DNA of 11,876 nt, taken from Methanoregula sp. (GTDB lineage: Archaea; Halobacteriota; Methanomicrobia; Methanomicrobiales; Methanospirillaceae). The position numbers were made by a program, and so were the translations under genes. Each line of letters starts with the position of its first letter. Position 1 is the stretch's first letter. Positions 5,350 to 11,876 of this stretch are shown piece after piece. The stretch is from assembly GCF_002835825.1 (NCBI RefSeq), contig NZ_PIZH01000023.1, positions 1-11,876 on the forward strand. The letters run 5' to 3'. The notes under the pieces were generated by a model, which was not told the DNA's origin, searched no databases, and worked only from the letters and a program-made list of their open reading frames with translations.

Positions 5350-6603
5350 TTAGCGGAACTTCCCCTCCACTCTTCTCGGGATAACGCACTCTTCGTACCG
5401 CTTGGCAAAGTAGCGGTCGGTCATCCCGGCAATGAAATCCCGAACAAGTTCCGGCAGGGTTGCCGTTTCGAGATAGCGCTTGTTCGTCCACCGTGTGTTG
5501 ATGAAGTCCGTGTAGATCTTTGCCGTTGTCTCCTCCTGTTCCAGTGACTCGAGGCAGGAGGAAAAGAGGGTGTAGTACATCCGCTGGATCTTTTTTCGTT
5601 CCGCTGTCAGTTTCGGGTTGTCATAGATATGCTGCCGCGAGAATGCCCGCAGAGTGATTAATGCCTGCTCCACCTCGTGGCTGTATGAGATGAATCCTTT
5701 CTCTTCCGTGTCGCTGTTTTCGAGAAGATCGTAGATCAGGGTATTGATGATCTCCCGGTTCGTGCTGCCGAGCACATCTCTAGCCTTTGAAGGAATAGCG
5801 GTCCGGTCATCAATGAGCCCTACGTCCCGGGCGTCCTGCAAATCCCTGCCAATGTAGGCAATCGTGTCAGCGAATTTCACCACGCAGCCTTCGAGTGTCA
5901 TAGGAGGCCGGGAACGTCTTCCGTCAGCATTCTCCTGGACCTTCCGGTCGAATGCAGCCCAGCCGGAGAGGGATTCGGGAGCGATCCGGATGTCGTCGGC
6001 TTCGCCATTGTGGCAGAGGATGCCGTCAAGCACCTGCATGGTCAGGTCGCAGTCCTCGATCTGGTCTAAGAACCTGACGCTCTGGACATTGTGGGAGAAC
6101 CTGCCGATCCCCTGCTGTTCGCAAAGGGCGGAGAGGCAGCTCTCCCCGAAATGACCGTAGGGGATGTGACCGATATCGTGCCCGAGGGCTATTGCTTCGA
6201 TCAGATCCTCGTTGAGCCGGAGCGAGCGACCGATTGTCCGGGCAATCTTCGAGACCAGCTGGACGTGGATGACCCGGTGTGTGATATGGTCATTGTCCAC
6301 AAGATAGAAGACCTGCGTCTTGTCGATGTAGCGGGTATAAGCGCGGGTATGGATGATCCGGTCGGCATCGCGGGAGTACGGGGTTCGGATGTCCTCGAGC
6401 TCCCTATCGTAGCGCCGCACGGCATCTGCGCTGGTCGTCGCCAGGGGAGAGAGGAGTGCCTCGCGCTTCATGGTCAGTGCCCTGATGGCTGATGCACGTT
6501 CCGGGTCAGGAAGGCGTTTCCGCACCAGTCTCTTCATAAAATCCCGTTTGCGCGGGGAGGTGTTAAGGCTGGCGAAACGGGAAGATACATAATCCCCCTC
6601 CAT
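5350..6603 (-). CDS. HD-domain phosphohydrolase, dGTPase-like (dNTP triphosphohydrolase family)
   Basis: The product has 417 residues. The order of motifs is that of dGTP triphosphohydrolase-like proteins: THRVIHVQLV (His109, first metal ligand), GHDIGHIPYGHFGE (His142-Asp143, plus His146 and His151), FSHNVQSVRFLDQIE (170-184), GILCHNGE (194-201) and KFADTIAYIGRDLQD (Asp246). The family removes triphosphate from dNTPs, giving the nucleoside, and can trim nucleotide pools or limit viruses. Family members differ in which dNTP they use and some are regulated by other nucleotides, so substrate is not assigned. It is cytoplasmic. The start is uncertain: ATG 6603 has no good ribosome binding site, and the next in-frame ATG is residue 23, still before the conserved region. 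It follows the PEBP gene on the same strand after 55 bases, with no evident promoter, so they may form one unit. Confidence 0.85.
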   Translation of the reverse strand: MEGDYVSSRFASLNTSPRKRDFMKRLVRKRLPDPERASAIRALTMKREALLSPLATTSADAVRRYDRELEDIRTPYSRDADRIIHTRAYTRYIDKTQVFYLVDNDHITHRVIHVQLVSKIARTIGRSLRLNEDLIEAIALGHDIGHIPYGHFGESCLSALCEQQGIGRFSHNVQSVRFLDQIEDCDLTMQVLDGILCHNGEADDIRIAPESLSGWAAFDRKVQENADGRRSRPPMTLEGCVVKFADTIAYIGRDLQDARDVGLIDDRTAIPSKARDVLGSTNREIINTLIYDLLENSDTEEKGFISYSHEVEQALITLRAFSRQHIYDNPKLTAERKKIQRMYYTLFSSCLESLEQEETTAKIYTDFINTRWTNKRYLETATLPELVRDFIAGMTDRYFAKRYEECVIPRRVEGKFR

Positions 6604-6658
6604 GGTGCCGCGTTTCCGGATGGTCGCTCCGAGTGTCCAGCCCGTATTGTGGGGCCCG

Positions 6659-7144
6659 TTACCGCGATGCGACCGCAGCGGTCTCCCCGTACTGGATTAC
6701 ATGTCCTTTCAGCGCCGCGACCAGTGCATGCTTGTTTGAGCCGGGAGGGATGTCCAGCATCGTGTCCAGTACATACACCCTGAACTGGTACCGGATCATT
6801 GTCCCCATGGCAGGGCAGGGCCCGGTATAACCCATCGTCCCGGGGTCGGTGATCCCCTGGACGGCGGTCACAGGAGCTGTCACCGTCTCCCCGTGAGGAA
6901 TACCTTCAGGGATGACCGGGTACGGGGGAATGTTCCAGCATATCCATGGGGTGAACGAGCAGCAGGACTTCTCGAACGGGTTAAAGACCATCACGGCAAC
7001 CGAGATCGCAGCAGGGGAGATGTTCTTCAGGTAAATCCGGGGCGACAGATTCCCGCCATCGCATGTGTGAGAAGGGGGAAATTCAAGGAAGTCCAGCGAC
7101 ACGATGAGGGGGTCCATACGGAAAGATGAGCAGACCCCCTGCAT
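6659..7144 (-). CDS. PEBP family protein (YbhB/YbcL-like) with divergent ligand pocket
   Basis: The product has 161 residues from ATG 7144. Family landmarks are HTCDGGNLSPRIYL (26-39), NIP (71-73), IPEG (78-81), GYTGPCPAMGT (105-115), RYQFRVYVLD and GHV near the C-terminus. The phosphatidylethanolamine-binding protein family binds anionic or phosphorylated ligands; prokaryotic roles are mostly unknown. The pocket is unusual: the usual DPDAP reads NPFEK (55-59), the HW pair reads PW (66-67), and the His of T-HRY is replaced by Ile117. It also has extra cysteines (C61, C62, C69, C110). ATG 7144 was chosen because AGGGGA lies 7 bases upstream; the open frame continues to an ATG at 7219, which would overlap the promoter of trmO. 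No signal peptide is seen, so it is cytoplasmic. Confidence 0.82.
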   Translation of the reverse strand: MQGVCSSFRMDPLIVSLDFLEFPPSHTCDGGNLSPRIYLKNISPAAISVAVMVFNPFEKSCCSFTPWICWNIPPYPVIPEGIPHGETVTAPVTAVQGITDPGTMGYTGPCPAMGTMIRYQFRVYVLDTMLDIPPGSNKHALVAALKGHVIQYGETAAVASR

Positions 7145-7175
7145 GAATATTTCCCCTGCTGCATTCCCGTCAGGC

Positions 7176-7182
7176 TTTTTAT
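7176..7182 (+). promoter_or_regulatory. TATA-like box in the PEBP/trmO divergent region
   Basis: TTTTTAT at 7176-7182 predicts a trmO start near 7206, about 30 bases before ATG 7237. On the opposite strand it reads ATAAAAA and would start near 7153, inside or next to the PEBP ribosome binding site, so it fits trmO better. No other good box for PEBP is visible. Confidence 0.45.
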
Positions 7183-7236
7183 CCCCGGGAGATGATGCAT
7201 CAATACATGGCAGGCACAAAACCAGCTGGAGAAAAC

Positions 7237-7638
7237 ATGGAGCTTCATCCCGTTGGGATCATACGGTCGCCCTACCGAAAGCGTGGGGATGCTCCACGGC
7301 AGGGCAGGCTCACTGACACGGAATCGATCATTGAGATCCTGCCGGCATATGCCGAAGCATTGCAGGACATTGAGAAGAATACGCACCTCATTGCCCTGTA
7401 CTGGTTTGACCGTTCCGACCGCTCGCTCCTGAAGGCGACGCCGCCGGGGTCCGGGACTGAGCATGGGGTCTTTGCCACCCGTTCGCCCGAGCGCCCGAAT
7501 CCCCTCGGGTTTGCCGTTGTTGACCTTCTCCGCCGCGAGGGCAACCGGCTCACGGTCCGCGGGCTGGATGCATTCGACAGGACCCCGCTCATCGATCTCA
7601 AGCCATACTATCCCGATCTTGACTGCGTCAGGGACTAA
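7237..7638 (+). CDS. trmO: tRNA (N6-threonylcarbamoyladenosine37-N6)-methyltransferase TrmO
   Basis: The product has 133 residues, typical of short archaeal TrmO/TsaA (YaeB-like) proteins. It begins ELHPVGIIRSPY, the family's first strand and loop, followed by ALYWFDRSD (53-61), the signature HGVFATRSPERPNPLGFAVV (76-95) that forms the S-adenosylmethionine site, and LDAFDRTPLIDLKPY. TrmO methylates t6A at position 37 of certain tRNAs to m6t6A. It is cytoplasmic and usually dimeric. I chose ATG 7237 because the family starts here and GGAGA lies 4 bases upstream; in-frame ATGs at 7192, 7195 and 7207 add non-conserved residues and lie at or before the predicted transcript start. It reads away from the PEBP gene. 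Confidence 0.92.
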   Translation: MELHPVGIIRSPYRKRGDAPRQGRLTDTESIIEILPAYAEALQDIEKNTHLIALYWFDRSDRSLLKATPPGSGTEHGVFATRSPERPNPLGFAVVDLLRREGNRLTVRGLDAFDRTPLIDLKPYYPDLDCVRD

Positions 7639-7673
7639 GGACTCGTCATTGCGGCCTGCATCGATCTTCCATC

Positions 7674-7679
7674 TTTATT
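7674..7679 (+). promoter_or_regulatory. Candidate TATA box for the mrp operon
   Basis: TTTATT, preceded by CCATC, lies 52 bases before ATG 7731. A start near 7703 would give a leader of about 28 bases that contains the ribosome binding site CAGGAG (7719-7723). It is weak compared with TTTATA, so read-through from trmO is also possible. Confidence 0.35.
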
Positions 7680-7730
7680 GTCTTGTGCGCCCAACCTGTA
7701 CGATTGCTTACTGATACCAGGAGTCAATTC

Positions 7731-8633
7731 ATGGCAAAGAAATCATTACCCAATACACCGGAAAAACCGGCGGACGAGGAATGCAAACAGGAGTGCTCCA
7801 GCTGTGCAACTGCCTCTTCCTGCCCATCCGCAAAGAAGGGGCAGGCCGGTCTCCCCCCCAAGGCAGAGATGGACGTCAGGCACGTCATCATGGTCCTCTC
7901 CGGCAAGGGCGGAGTCGGGAAATCAACCGTCTCGGTCAACCTCGCATACGCGCTCTCGAACCATGGCAGAAAGGTCGGGCTCCTCGACCTTGATATGCAC
8001 GGTCCCAACATCCCCAAGATGCTCGGGATAGAAGATCATAAACTCTCGACCATGGATAACAAGATCGAACCGGTACGCGTTACCGGCAAGCTCTCCGTCA
8101 TCTCGATGGCATTTTTGCTTCCCGACACCAGCACTCCGATCATCTGGCGCGGCCCGATGAAGATGGCGGCCATCCAGCAGTTCCTCTCCGATGTCAACTG
8201 GGGACCTCTCGATTATCTCGTTGTCGACCTCCCGCCGGGCACGGGCGATGAAGCGCTGACCATTGCCCAGCTTGCCCCCAATGTCCGCGGTGCCGTTATC
8301 GTTACCACCCCGCAGGATGTTGCAACGCTTGATGCACGGAAGTCTGCAAAATTCATCGAGAAACTCGGACTCCCGGTTATCGGTGTTGTGGAGAACATGA
8401 GCGGGCTTGTCTGTCCCCACTGCGGCGAACAAATCGAACTCTTCGGGAAAGGCGGCGGCAAGAAGATTGCCGAGGAACTCGCGGTACCTTACCTCGGAGC
8501 CATTCCCCTCGATATCGAAATGCGAAAAGCCGGCGATGAGGGACGGCCGTTCATCATCCGGCGTGCCGAGAACCCCACGTGGAAGAGCGTGGATGGCGTC
8601 ATGGAAGAACTGATCAAGGTTGTCGAGGGATAG
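7731..8633 (+). CDS. mrp: Mrp/NBP35-family iron-sulfur cluster carrier ATPase
   Basis: The product has 300 residues. The N-terminus carries C18, C22, C25 and C31 (CKQECSSC...C), like the N-terminal cluster site of NBP35. Next come the deviant Walker A GKGGVGKS (58-65), DLDMHGPNIPKML, IIWRGPMK, the switch DLPPGTGDEALT and the cluster-binding CPHC (228-231), followed by ELFGKGGGKKIAEEL and LGAIPLD, all hallmarks of the family. These proteins dimerise, hold a labile Fe4S4 cluster between subunits and pass it to target enzymes, which matters in methanogens with many Fe-S proteins. CAGGAG lies 7 bases before ATG 7731. An upstream in-frame ATG at 7683 lies before the likely transcript start and is not used. 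It is the first gene of a pair with the 8637-8945 gene. Confidence 0.95.
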   Translation: MAKKSLPNTPEKPADEECKQECSSCATASSCPSAKKGQAGLPPKAEMDVRHVIMVLSGKGGVGKSTVSVNLAYALSNHGRKVGLLDLDMHGPNIPKMLGIEDHKLSTMDNKIEPVRVTGKLSVISMAFLLPDTSTPIIWRGPMKMAAIQQFLSDVNWGPLDYLVVDLPPGTGDEALTIAQLAPNVRGAVIVTTPQDVATLDARKSAKFIEKLGLPVIGVVENMSGLVCPHCGEQIELFGKGGGKKIAEELAVPYLGAIPLDIEMRKAGDEGRPFIIRRAENPTWKSVDGVMEELIKVVEG

Positions 8634-8636
8634 GTA

Positions 8637-8945
8637 ATGGACTACCAGCGGATTCTTGCAGGAAAAGAGAAAACTCTCCCCATCTTCAAGGCAGTTGTCG
8701 CTGCCCTTGAGAATCCGCGCTCGTTCCCGGATCTGGTGGAGCCCATCTACCGTGAGGCAATGACCCTTGATGATGAGACCCTTGACCGGTTCCGGTTCTC
8801 GCTCATGCGCCTCCAGATCTACGCCGATGTCCACCGCAACGAAGACCTCGAGCAGGCCATGCATATAAGGTACGTTGCGCAGGTCATTGAGAAGGTGGTC
8901 TTCGGTTCGCTCATCATGGAACCGGCCGAGCCGCTCGCGGACTGA
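8637..8945 (+). CDS. Small hypothetical protein, co-transcribed with mrp
   Basis: The product has 102 residues, mostly helical and acidic, with no cysteine, signal peptide or membrane segment, so it is probably a soluble cytoplasmic protein. Stretches such as LPIFKAVVAALENPRSFPDL and FRFSLMRLQIYADVHRNEDL suggest a helical bundle. I do not recognise the family. It starts 3 bases after the mrp stop codon, with GGGATAGG as ribosome binding site just before ATG 8637, so translation is likely coupled to mrp. A role with Mrp, such as an adaptor for a target enzyme, is only an inference from the arrangement. Confidence 0.8.
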   Translation: MDYQRILAGKEKTLPIFKAVVAALENPRSFPDLVEPIYREAMTLDDETLDRFRFSLMRLQIYADVHRNEDLEQAMHIRYVAQVIEKVVFGSLIMEPAEPLAD

Positions 8946-8966
8946 TCGGGCTTTTTTGTATCCCGA
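8946..8966 (+). terminator. Terminator after the mrp operon
   Basis: Directly after the stop codon, TCGGG (8946-8950) pairs with CCCGA (8962-8966), and the loop holds TTTTTT (8952-8957). The T-run is probably the active part. Confidence 0.5.
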
Positions 8967-8974
8967 CCACCATG

Positions 8975-8981
8975 TTTTTAT
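8975..8981 (+). promoter_or_regulatory. Candidate TATA box of the zinc-ribbon gene
   Basis: TTTTTAT is followed by C, the same eight bases as the trmO box. It predicts a start near 9005, giving a long leader of about 110 bases that holds two inverted repeats. A second AT-rich site at 9025-9034 (CAAATATTAC) would give a leader near 60 bases. Confidence 0.4.
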
Positions 8982-8997
8982 CAGAGAAACTATGCCG

Positions 8998-9073
8998 TGG
9001 TGATATCCTTATCACCAGACCCGCCAAATATTACGTAACATTCTTTCCATAATCCGAACGCCCGTTTTGGGCG
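8998..9073 (+). repeat. Two perfect inverted repeats in the leader of the zinc-ribbon gene
   Basis: TGGTGATA-TCCT-TATCACCA (8998-9017) and CGCCC-GTTTT-GGGCG (9059-9073) lie between the likely promoter and ATG 9117. A palindrome TTACGTAA (9031-9038) lies between them. The first dyad would overlap the predicted transcript start. They could be operator sites or hairpins in a long leader. Confidence 0.5.
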
Positions 9074-9116
9074 CCCTGTTGAATACCCATATCCATATCC
9101 GATACCCGGAGCATCT

Positions 9117-9572
9117 ATGACATCACGCATGCAGTCCCCGCACACGACCTGTCCGGGGTGTCAGGAGGAGGTCTTTCTCGACGAGCTGGTGGGGGGGAAA
9201 TGCCCTCTCTGCGGCTGCACACTCGAGGACTTCGAGGAGTCGTTTGGCGAGTACGAGGGGATTCTCGACCGCTCCGACCTCTCGTGGCTCATCTTCAATT
9301 ACTTTGTCTTCAAGAAGTTCGTTGACCTTGGGGTGCCCCCGCACCAGGTCATGGAACTGGTCACCACCTACAGCCAGAATGCAGAAAAACCCCCGGAGGA
9401 ATGGTCGAAGACATGCTTTTCCCTCGAGATCCCAATGAAACCCTGGGACCGGATCCTTCCCAAGCACTGTGCAAAGTGCCACCGCTGGTTCATCCGTGGC
9501 GGGAAGAAGCAGATCCAGGGCGACATGAAGAAGACGGCACTTGATGTCGGGTTCATCTGCGACCGGTGCTGA
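9117..9572 (+). CDS. Protein with zinc-ribbon motifs at both ends (unknown)
   Basis: The product has 151 residues. Near the N-terminus are CPGC (12-15) and CPLC-GC (29-34), a classical zinc ribbon. At the C-terminus are CAKC (118-121) and CDRC (148-151), a second zinc site that ends on the last residue. Between them is an acidic helical segment (ILDRSDLSWLIFNYFVFKKFVDLGVPPHQVMELV). Each end can hold one zinc ion. There is no signal or membrane segment. The family is unknown to me; such proteins in archaea may bind nucleic acid or partner proteins. ATG 9117 has GGAG 5 bases upstream. The gene has a long, structured upstream region and is followed by a T-run, so it is probably a unit of its own. 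Confidence 0.85.
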   Translation: MTSRMQSPHTTCPGCQEEVFLDELVGGKCPLCGCTLEDFEESFGEYEGILDRSDLSWLIFNYFVFKKFVDLGVPPHQVMELVTTYSQNAEKPPEEWSKTCFSLEIPMKPWDRILPKHCAKCHRWFIRGGKKQIQGDMKKTALDVGFICDRC

Positions 9573-9595
9573 ATTATTCAGCCTCTTGTTTTTTT
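9569..9595. terminator. Terminator between convergent genes
   Basis: CTGAAT-T-ATTCAG (9569-9581) overlaps the stop codon of the zinc-ribbon gene and is followed by seven T residues (9589-9595). The last two of these lie in the stop codon of the opposing gene. For the plus strand this is a good oligo-T terminator; little sequence separates the two genes. Confidence 0.55.
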
Positions 9596-10955
9596 AATGC
9601 CGGTACTCGATCGCCGTCACGTTCCCCGTCTGGATATCGACCCAGGCAATCCCCGGTGCCAGAGACGCGTCAGCACGGAGTAATTCATCATCAAAGACGA
9701 TTTTCCATGCCAGGGGAACCGATCCCGGACGTGGGACTGTTGCTTTCATCTGCCCGTTGTTCCAGCGCATTTCCGATGAGAGAATGCGGACACTCCCGAT
9801 CTGTTCCGGGTATACAACCTTTGCCGCCTCCATAACCGCATACGTGGCATCGTGCCGTGCAATGGACGGAACGACAGCCTGCGAGAATGCATACTCCGGC
9901 GTTGTCCACCGTTTTTCATACCCAATTACCTCCTCCGTGAGGGCATCGACAACCACGGAAATACCATCGGTATCCACCGGGTAGTCGAGATGCCGTCGCT
10001 CCAAAGAGAACGTGTACGCACCAGCAGCCGGCACCGATTCCGTTCCCCACTGATCATACCGCGACGAAGTGAGAGCAAGGGAAAGCCCGCTGTTGCGGTC
10101 GGAAACGTATCTTTCTGCGGTTTTCTGTGCAATTTCCTCGCTAATGGCGGGATCGGCAGGTCTTCCATAGGCGGGGATATTTCGGGCAAAGGACCGGATC
10201 TCGCCTGTTGTTGCATCCACGCTGCCATAAACAAGGGTCGTGTTCCCGGATGAGTGGGTGAACCTCCAGGCTCCCCCCCGCGAGGGGTTATCAAGGTACC
10301 ATATACCTTGTGGTGAACCCGCCTCTCCCGGGAACTCCGCAACGACGATATCAGAAACCCTCTCTTTGGGGACTGCAGCAGTTCCTTCCCCTGCAGCCCA
10401 GGGTATCCCGCTGGCCGCATCGATAAAAACAACCAGGTCCTCCTGTGGATACCAGCCACCTGTCGTTTGCAGGGTGAACCCGAAGAGTGACCGGGTGGTG
10501 CCTGCCGAATAGTTCACACTTCTGATAGTGAACAGATCTTCCGGGCAACACCTGCGCAGGGCAGTCTCTGCCTGCAAGAGTGAGAGGGAACCGCCGAAAG
10601 CCTGTTGCGGGACGCCCGGTTCTATGGAATACCCTCCATCATGCAGGGCTGTGGCAGGGGTAACCGGCGGTAAGGATGCTTTGGTTGAACCCTGTGACGG
10701 CGTCTCCGTCTGTGAGTGTATGGATACGGTTGTGACCACAACTGGCGAGGGTGCCGGCGGGGAGTAGGGAGAGAACGGGGCCGTAGGAAGGCCGGCCCAT
10801 GACAGCTGGGAAAGGGAGAAGGCGAGTACTGCGATCACAAAGAGGATTATGCTGATGGTGAGGATCCTGATCGCCACACGCCTGCGGTTCTTCTCGCGGA
10901 TCTTTTGCCGGTACCGCTCCGGAAGATAGGGCTTGTTCTCATCCATACCTGCCAT
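9594..10955 (-). CDS. Membrane-anchored extracellular protein with four PepSY-like modules
   Basis: The product has 453 residues. A basic N-terminus (RYRQKIREKNRRR) precedes one membrane helix at about 29-50, so the rest is outside the cell. Residues 57-105 are a Pro/Ser/Thr-rich stalk. Beyond that I see four segments that each end in a VDxxTG-like turn: IDAASG (178-183), VDATTG (246-251), VDALTEE (336-342) and VDIQTG (439-444). Helices of the type ISEEIAQKTAERYV and ATYAVMEAAKVVYP precede the last two. This is the pattern of PepSY or YcdB-like domains, which inhibit or chaperone secreted proteases; the assignment is by pattern only. CAGGAA lies 7 bases before ATG 10955; an ATG 9 bases later is also possible. 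It has no protease motif, so its partner is elsewhere. Confidence 0.75.
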   Translation of the reverse strand: MAGMDENKPYLPERYRQKIREKNRRRVAIRILTISIILFVIAVLAFSLSQLSWAGLPTAPFSPYSPPAPSPVVVTTVSIHSQTETPSQGSTKASLPPVTPATALHDGGYSIEPGVPQQAFGGSLSLLQAETALRRCCPEDLFTIRSVNYSAGTTRSLFGFTLQTTGGWYPQEDLVVFIDAASGIPWAAGEGTAAVPKERVSDIVVAEFPGEAGSPQGIWYLDNPSRGGAWRFTHSSGNTTLVYGSVDATTGEIRSFARNIPAYGRPADPAISEEIAQKTAERYVSDRNSGLSLALTSSRYDQWGTESVPAAGAYTFSLERRHLDYPVDTDGISVVVDALTEEVIGYEKRWTTPEYAFSQAVVPSIARHDATYAVMEAAKVVYPEQIGSVRILSSEMRWNNGQMKATVPRPGSVPLAWKIVFDDELLRADASLAPGIAWVDIQTGNVTAIEYRH

Positions 10956-11075
10956 GGTTTATTCCTGGAAGTAGTGTTACATGGAAGGAGGTAAAAATGG
11001 TGCAGGCCTGCCCGGCATAGGATGCACAACGCAGCATGCCTGCAGCAACGCAGAATGGATGGCGTTCTGATCCTG

Positions 11076-11471
11076 TCAGTCCTCTTTCTCGCCATCCCGG
11101 TTGCGGATACTTACAAACCAGATTACGAGGGTAATGAGGGCTACTGCGAAACATACCGCAAGGAGCCGGGGATCGATAGAGATACCGATGACACTGGGGC
11201 CAAATGCCATGTATCTCGGGCCCGGGAGAGTCTCTGCGTCCAGTTCGGCATGGAAGATATCAATTGGCGTCGGCGTTACGGTGATTTCCGGCAGGTTCTC
11301 CACGTTTGCCAAAGACAGGTTGGTGGTATTCGGATCAATCCCCGGTGTAATCATCATGTTCGGGTACCCTGATGCCGGGGCCGCAGATACCGGGATGACG
11401 GAAAAGAAGAGGAGAAGGAACACGAGAACGGAAGAGAATTGCCGTGTCACTCTTCGGAAAGCAGCGGTCAT
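11076..11471 (-). CDS. Small bitopic membrane protein with signal peptide (unknown)
   Basis: The product has 131 residues. Residues 1-30 are a signal peptide (VLVFLLLFFSVIPVSAA). The middle 70 residues lie outside and contain short Thr/Pro stretches (ITVTPTPI). Residues about 102-121 form a membrane helix (LLAVCFAVALITLVIWFV) followed by the charged tail SIRNRDGEKED inside. I recognise no family. GGTGA lies 4 bases before ATG 11471. The next gene, the PepSY-like protein, begins 120 bases downstream on the same strand; both are envelope proteins and could form one transcript. That gap has no gene, only a GCAGGCCTGC palindrome at 11002-11011 and the direct repeat CAACGCAG (11027-11034 and 11046-11053). 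Confidence 0.75.
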   Translation of the reverse strand: MTAAFRRVTRQFSSVLVFLLLFFSVIPVSAAPASGYPNMMITPGIDPNTTNLSLANVENLPEITVTPTPIDIFHAELDAETLPGPRYMAFGPSVIGISIDPRLLAVCFAVALITLVIWFVSIRNRDGEKED

Positions 11472-11588
11472 AATTCACCTGAACAGGATAGTTGAGGCAC
11501 AGAGAACAGGTTTGTGGTCGGAAAGGCGAAGGAACCGGTGAGAGCGCACTTGAACCCTGGTGAGGAATGCAGGGGTGGAGAGGGGGGC

Positions 11589-11864
11589 TTACCACTCCAC
11601 CCGGAAGCCCCGGTATTCCCCAGTGGCATGCCCCAAAGAAACCTCGATCTGCTCTACATGGATACCCGGGTTGTCACGCGCATGCGCGTACCGGATAAAA
11701 TCCGAAAGCGAGGCAGGGGAGCTCTCGGCTACCATCTCAACCGTGCCGTCCGGGAGGTTTTTTACGTACCCGTGTACGCCGGTTGCCCGGGCGCAGGTCT
11801 CCACGAAATGCCGGTATCCCACGCCCTGCACCCGGCCTTTGGCAATAGCGGGTATCCGCTCCAT
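11589..11864 (-). CDS. acyP: Acylphosphatase
   Basis: The product has 91 residues, the family's usual length. It opens with the phosphate-binding loop GRVQGVGYR (10-18), with catalytic Arg18, followed by GYVKNLPDGTVEMVAES, in which Asn36 is the second catalytic residue, and ends YRGFRVEW, all as in known acylphosphatases. The enzyme hydrolyses acyl phosphates such as carbamoyl phosphate or acetyl phosphate to the acid and phosphate, in the cytoplasm. GAGGGG lies one base before ATG 11864, an unusually short gap, but no other start is available within the conserved region. The stop is 117 bases upstream of the next gene on the same strand; that gap holds no gene. Confidence 0.96.
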   Translation of the reverse strand: MERIPAIAKGRVQGVGYRHFVETCARATGVHGYVKNLPDGTVEMVAESSPASLSDFIRYAHARDNPGIHVEQIEVSLGHATGEYRGFRVEW

Positions 11865-11876
11865 ACCCCTCTTTTT

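Noticed and set aside
7923..8864. 313-codon open frame antisense to mrp
   Set aside because: Shadow of the strongly supported Mrp frame in GC-rich DNA; composition is biased and no motif is present.
1..11876. Mobile elements, CRISPR arrays, integrase or phage genes
   Set aside because: Looked for transposase motifs, terminal inverted repeats and regularly spaced repeats; none found. The tRNA has no nearby integrase or partial tRNA copy that would mark an attachment site.
11846..11876. Possible upstream gene or promoter before acyP at the window edge
   Set aside because: Only 12 bases remain beyond the start codon; they contain GAGGGG and an A-run on the minus strand, too little for any call.

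Overview
The window looks like chromosomal DNA of a methanogenic archaeon, most likely order Methanomicrobiales (a Methanoregula-like genome is my guess). Reasons: GC-rich codons, short AT-rich boxes of the TTTATA / TTTTTAT type 25-35 bases before expected transcript starts, oligo-T stretches after genes, a tRNA without encoded CCA, surface proteins with Thr/Pro-rich stalks and NosD beta-helices, and an Mrp/NBP35 ATPase and small zinc-ribbon proteins of archaeal style. No sequence search was possible, so the lineage is inference.

Layout. 1-250: start of an ACT-domain protein and a tRNA-Gly(CCC), both on the minus strand and only 8 bases apart. 419-1360: a secreted, membrane-anchored beta-sandwich-like protein. 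1361-1654: a gene-free stretch with three strong hairpins. 1655-1891 (minus): a small exported peptide. 2144-5345 (plus): the most interesting block, with a winged-helix/FHA regulator, a membrane Ser/Thr kinase carrying a secreted NosD-type beta-helix sensor, and a tiny protein with two DnaJ-like cysteine modules. 5350-7144 (minus): an HD-domain dNTPase-like protein and a divergent PEBP-family protein. 7237-9572 (plus): TrmO, Mrp ATPase with a small partner gene, and a double zinc-ribbon protein. 9594-11864 (minus): a membrane protein with four PepSY-like modules, a small two-helix membrane protein, and acylphosphatase.

How it may work together. The kinase puts its sensor outside the cell and its catalytic domain inside. 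The gene just before it encodes a DNA-binding protein with a domain family that reads phosphothreonine. I infer a two-gene phosphosignalling switch from cell surface to promoter, possibly with the divergent small secreted protein (1655-1891) as a target, because the shared 250-base promoter region holds a dyad and a direct repeat spaced 21 bases apart. The remaining genes are mainly tRNA modification, Fe-S cluster handling, nucleotide metabolism and uncharacterised envelope or zinc-binding proteins. I saw no CRISPR array, insertion sequence, integrase or phage gene.
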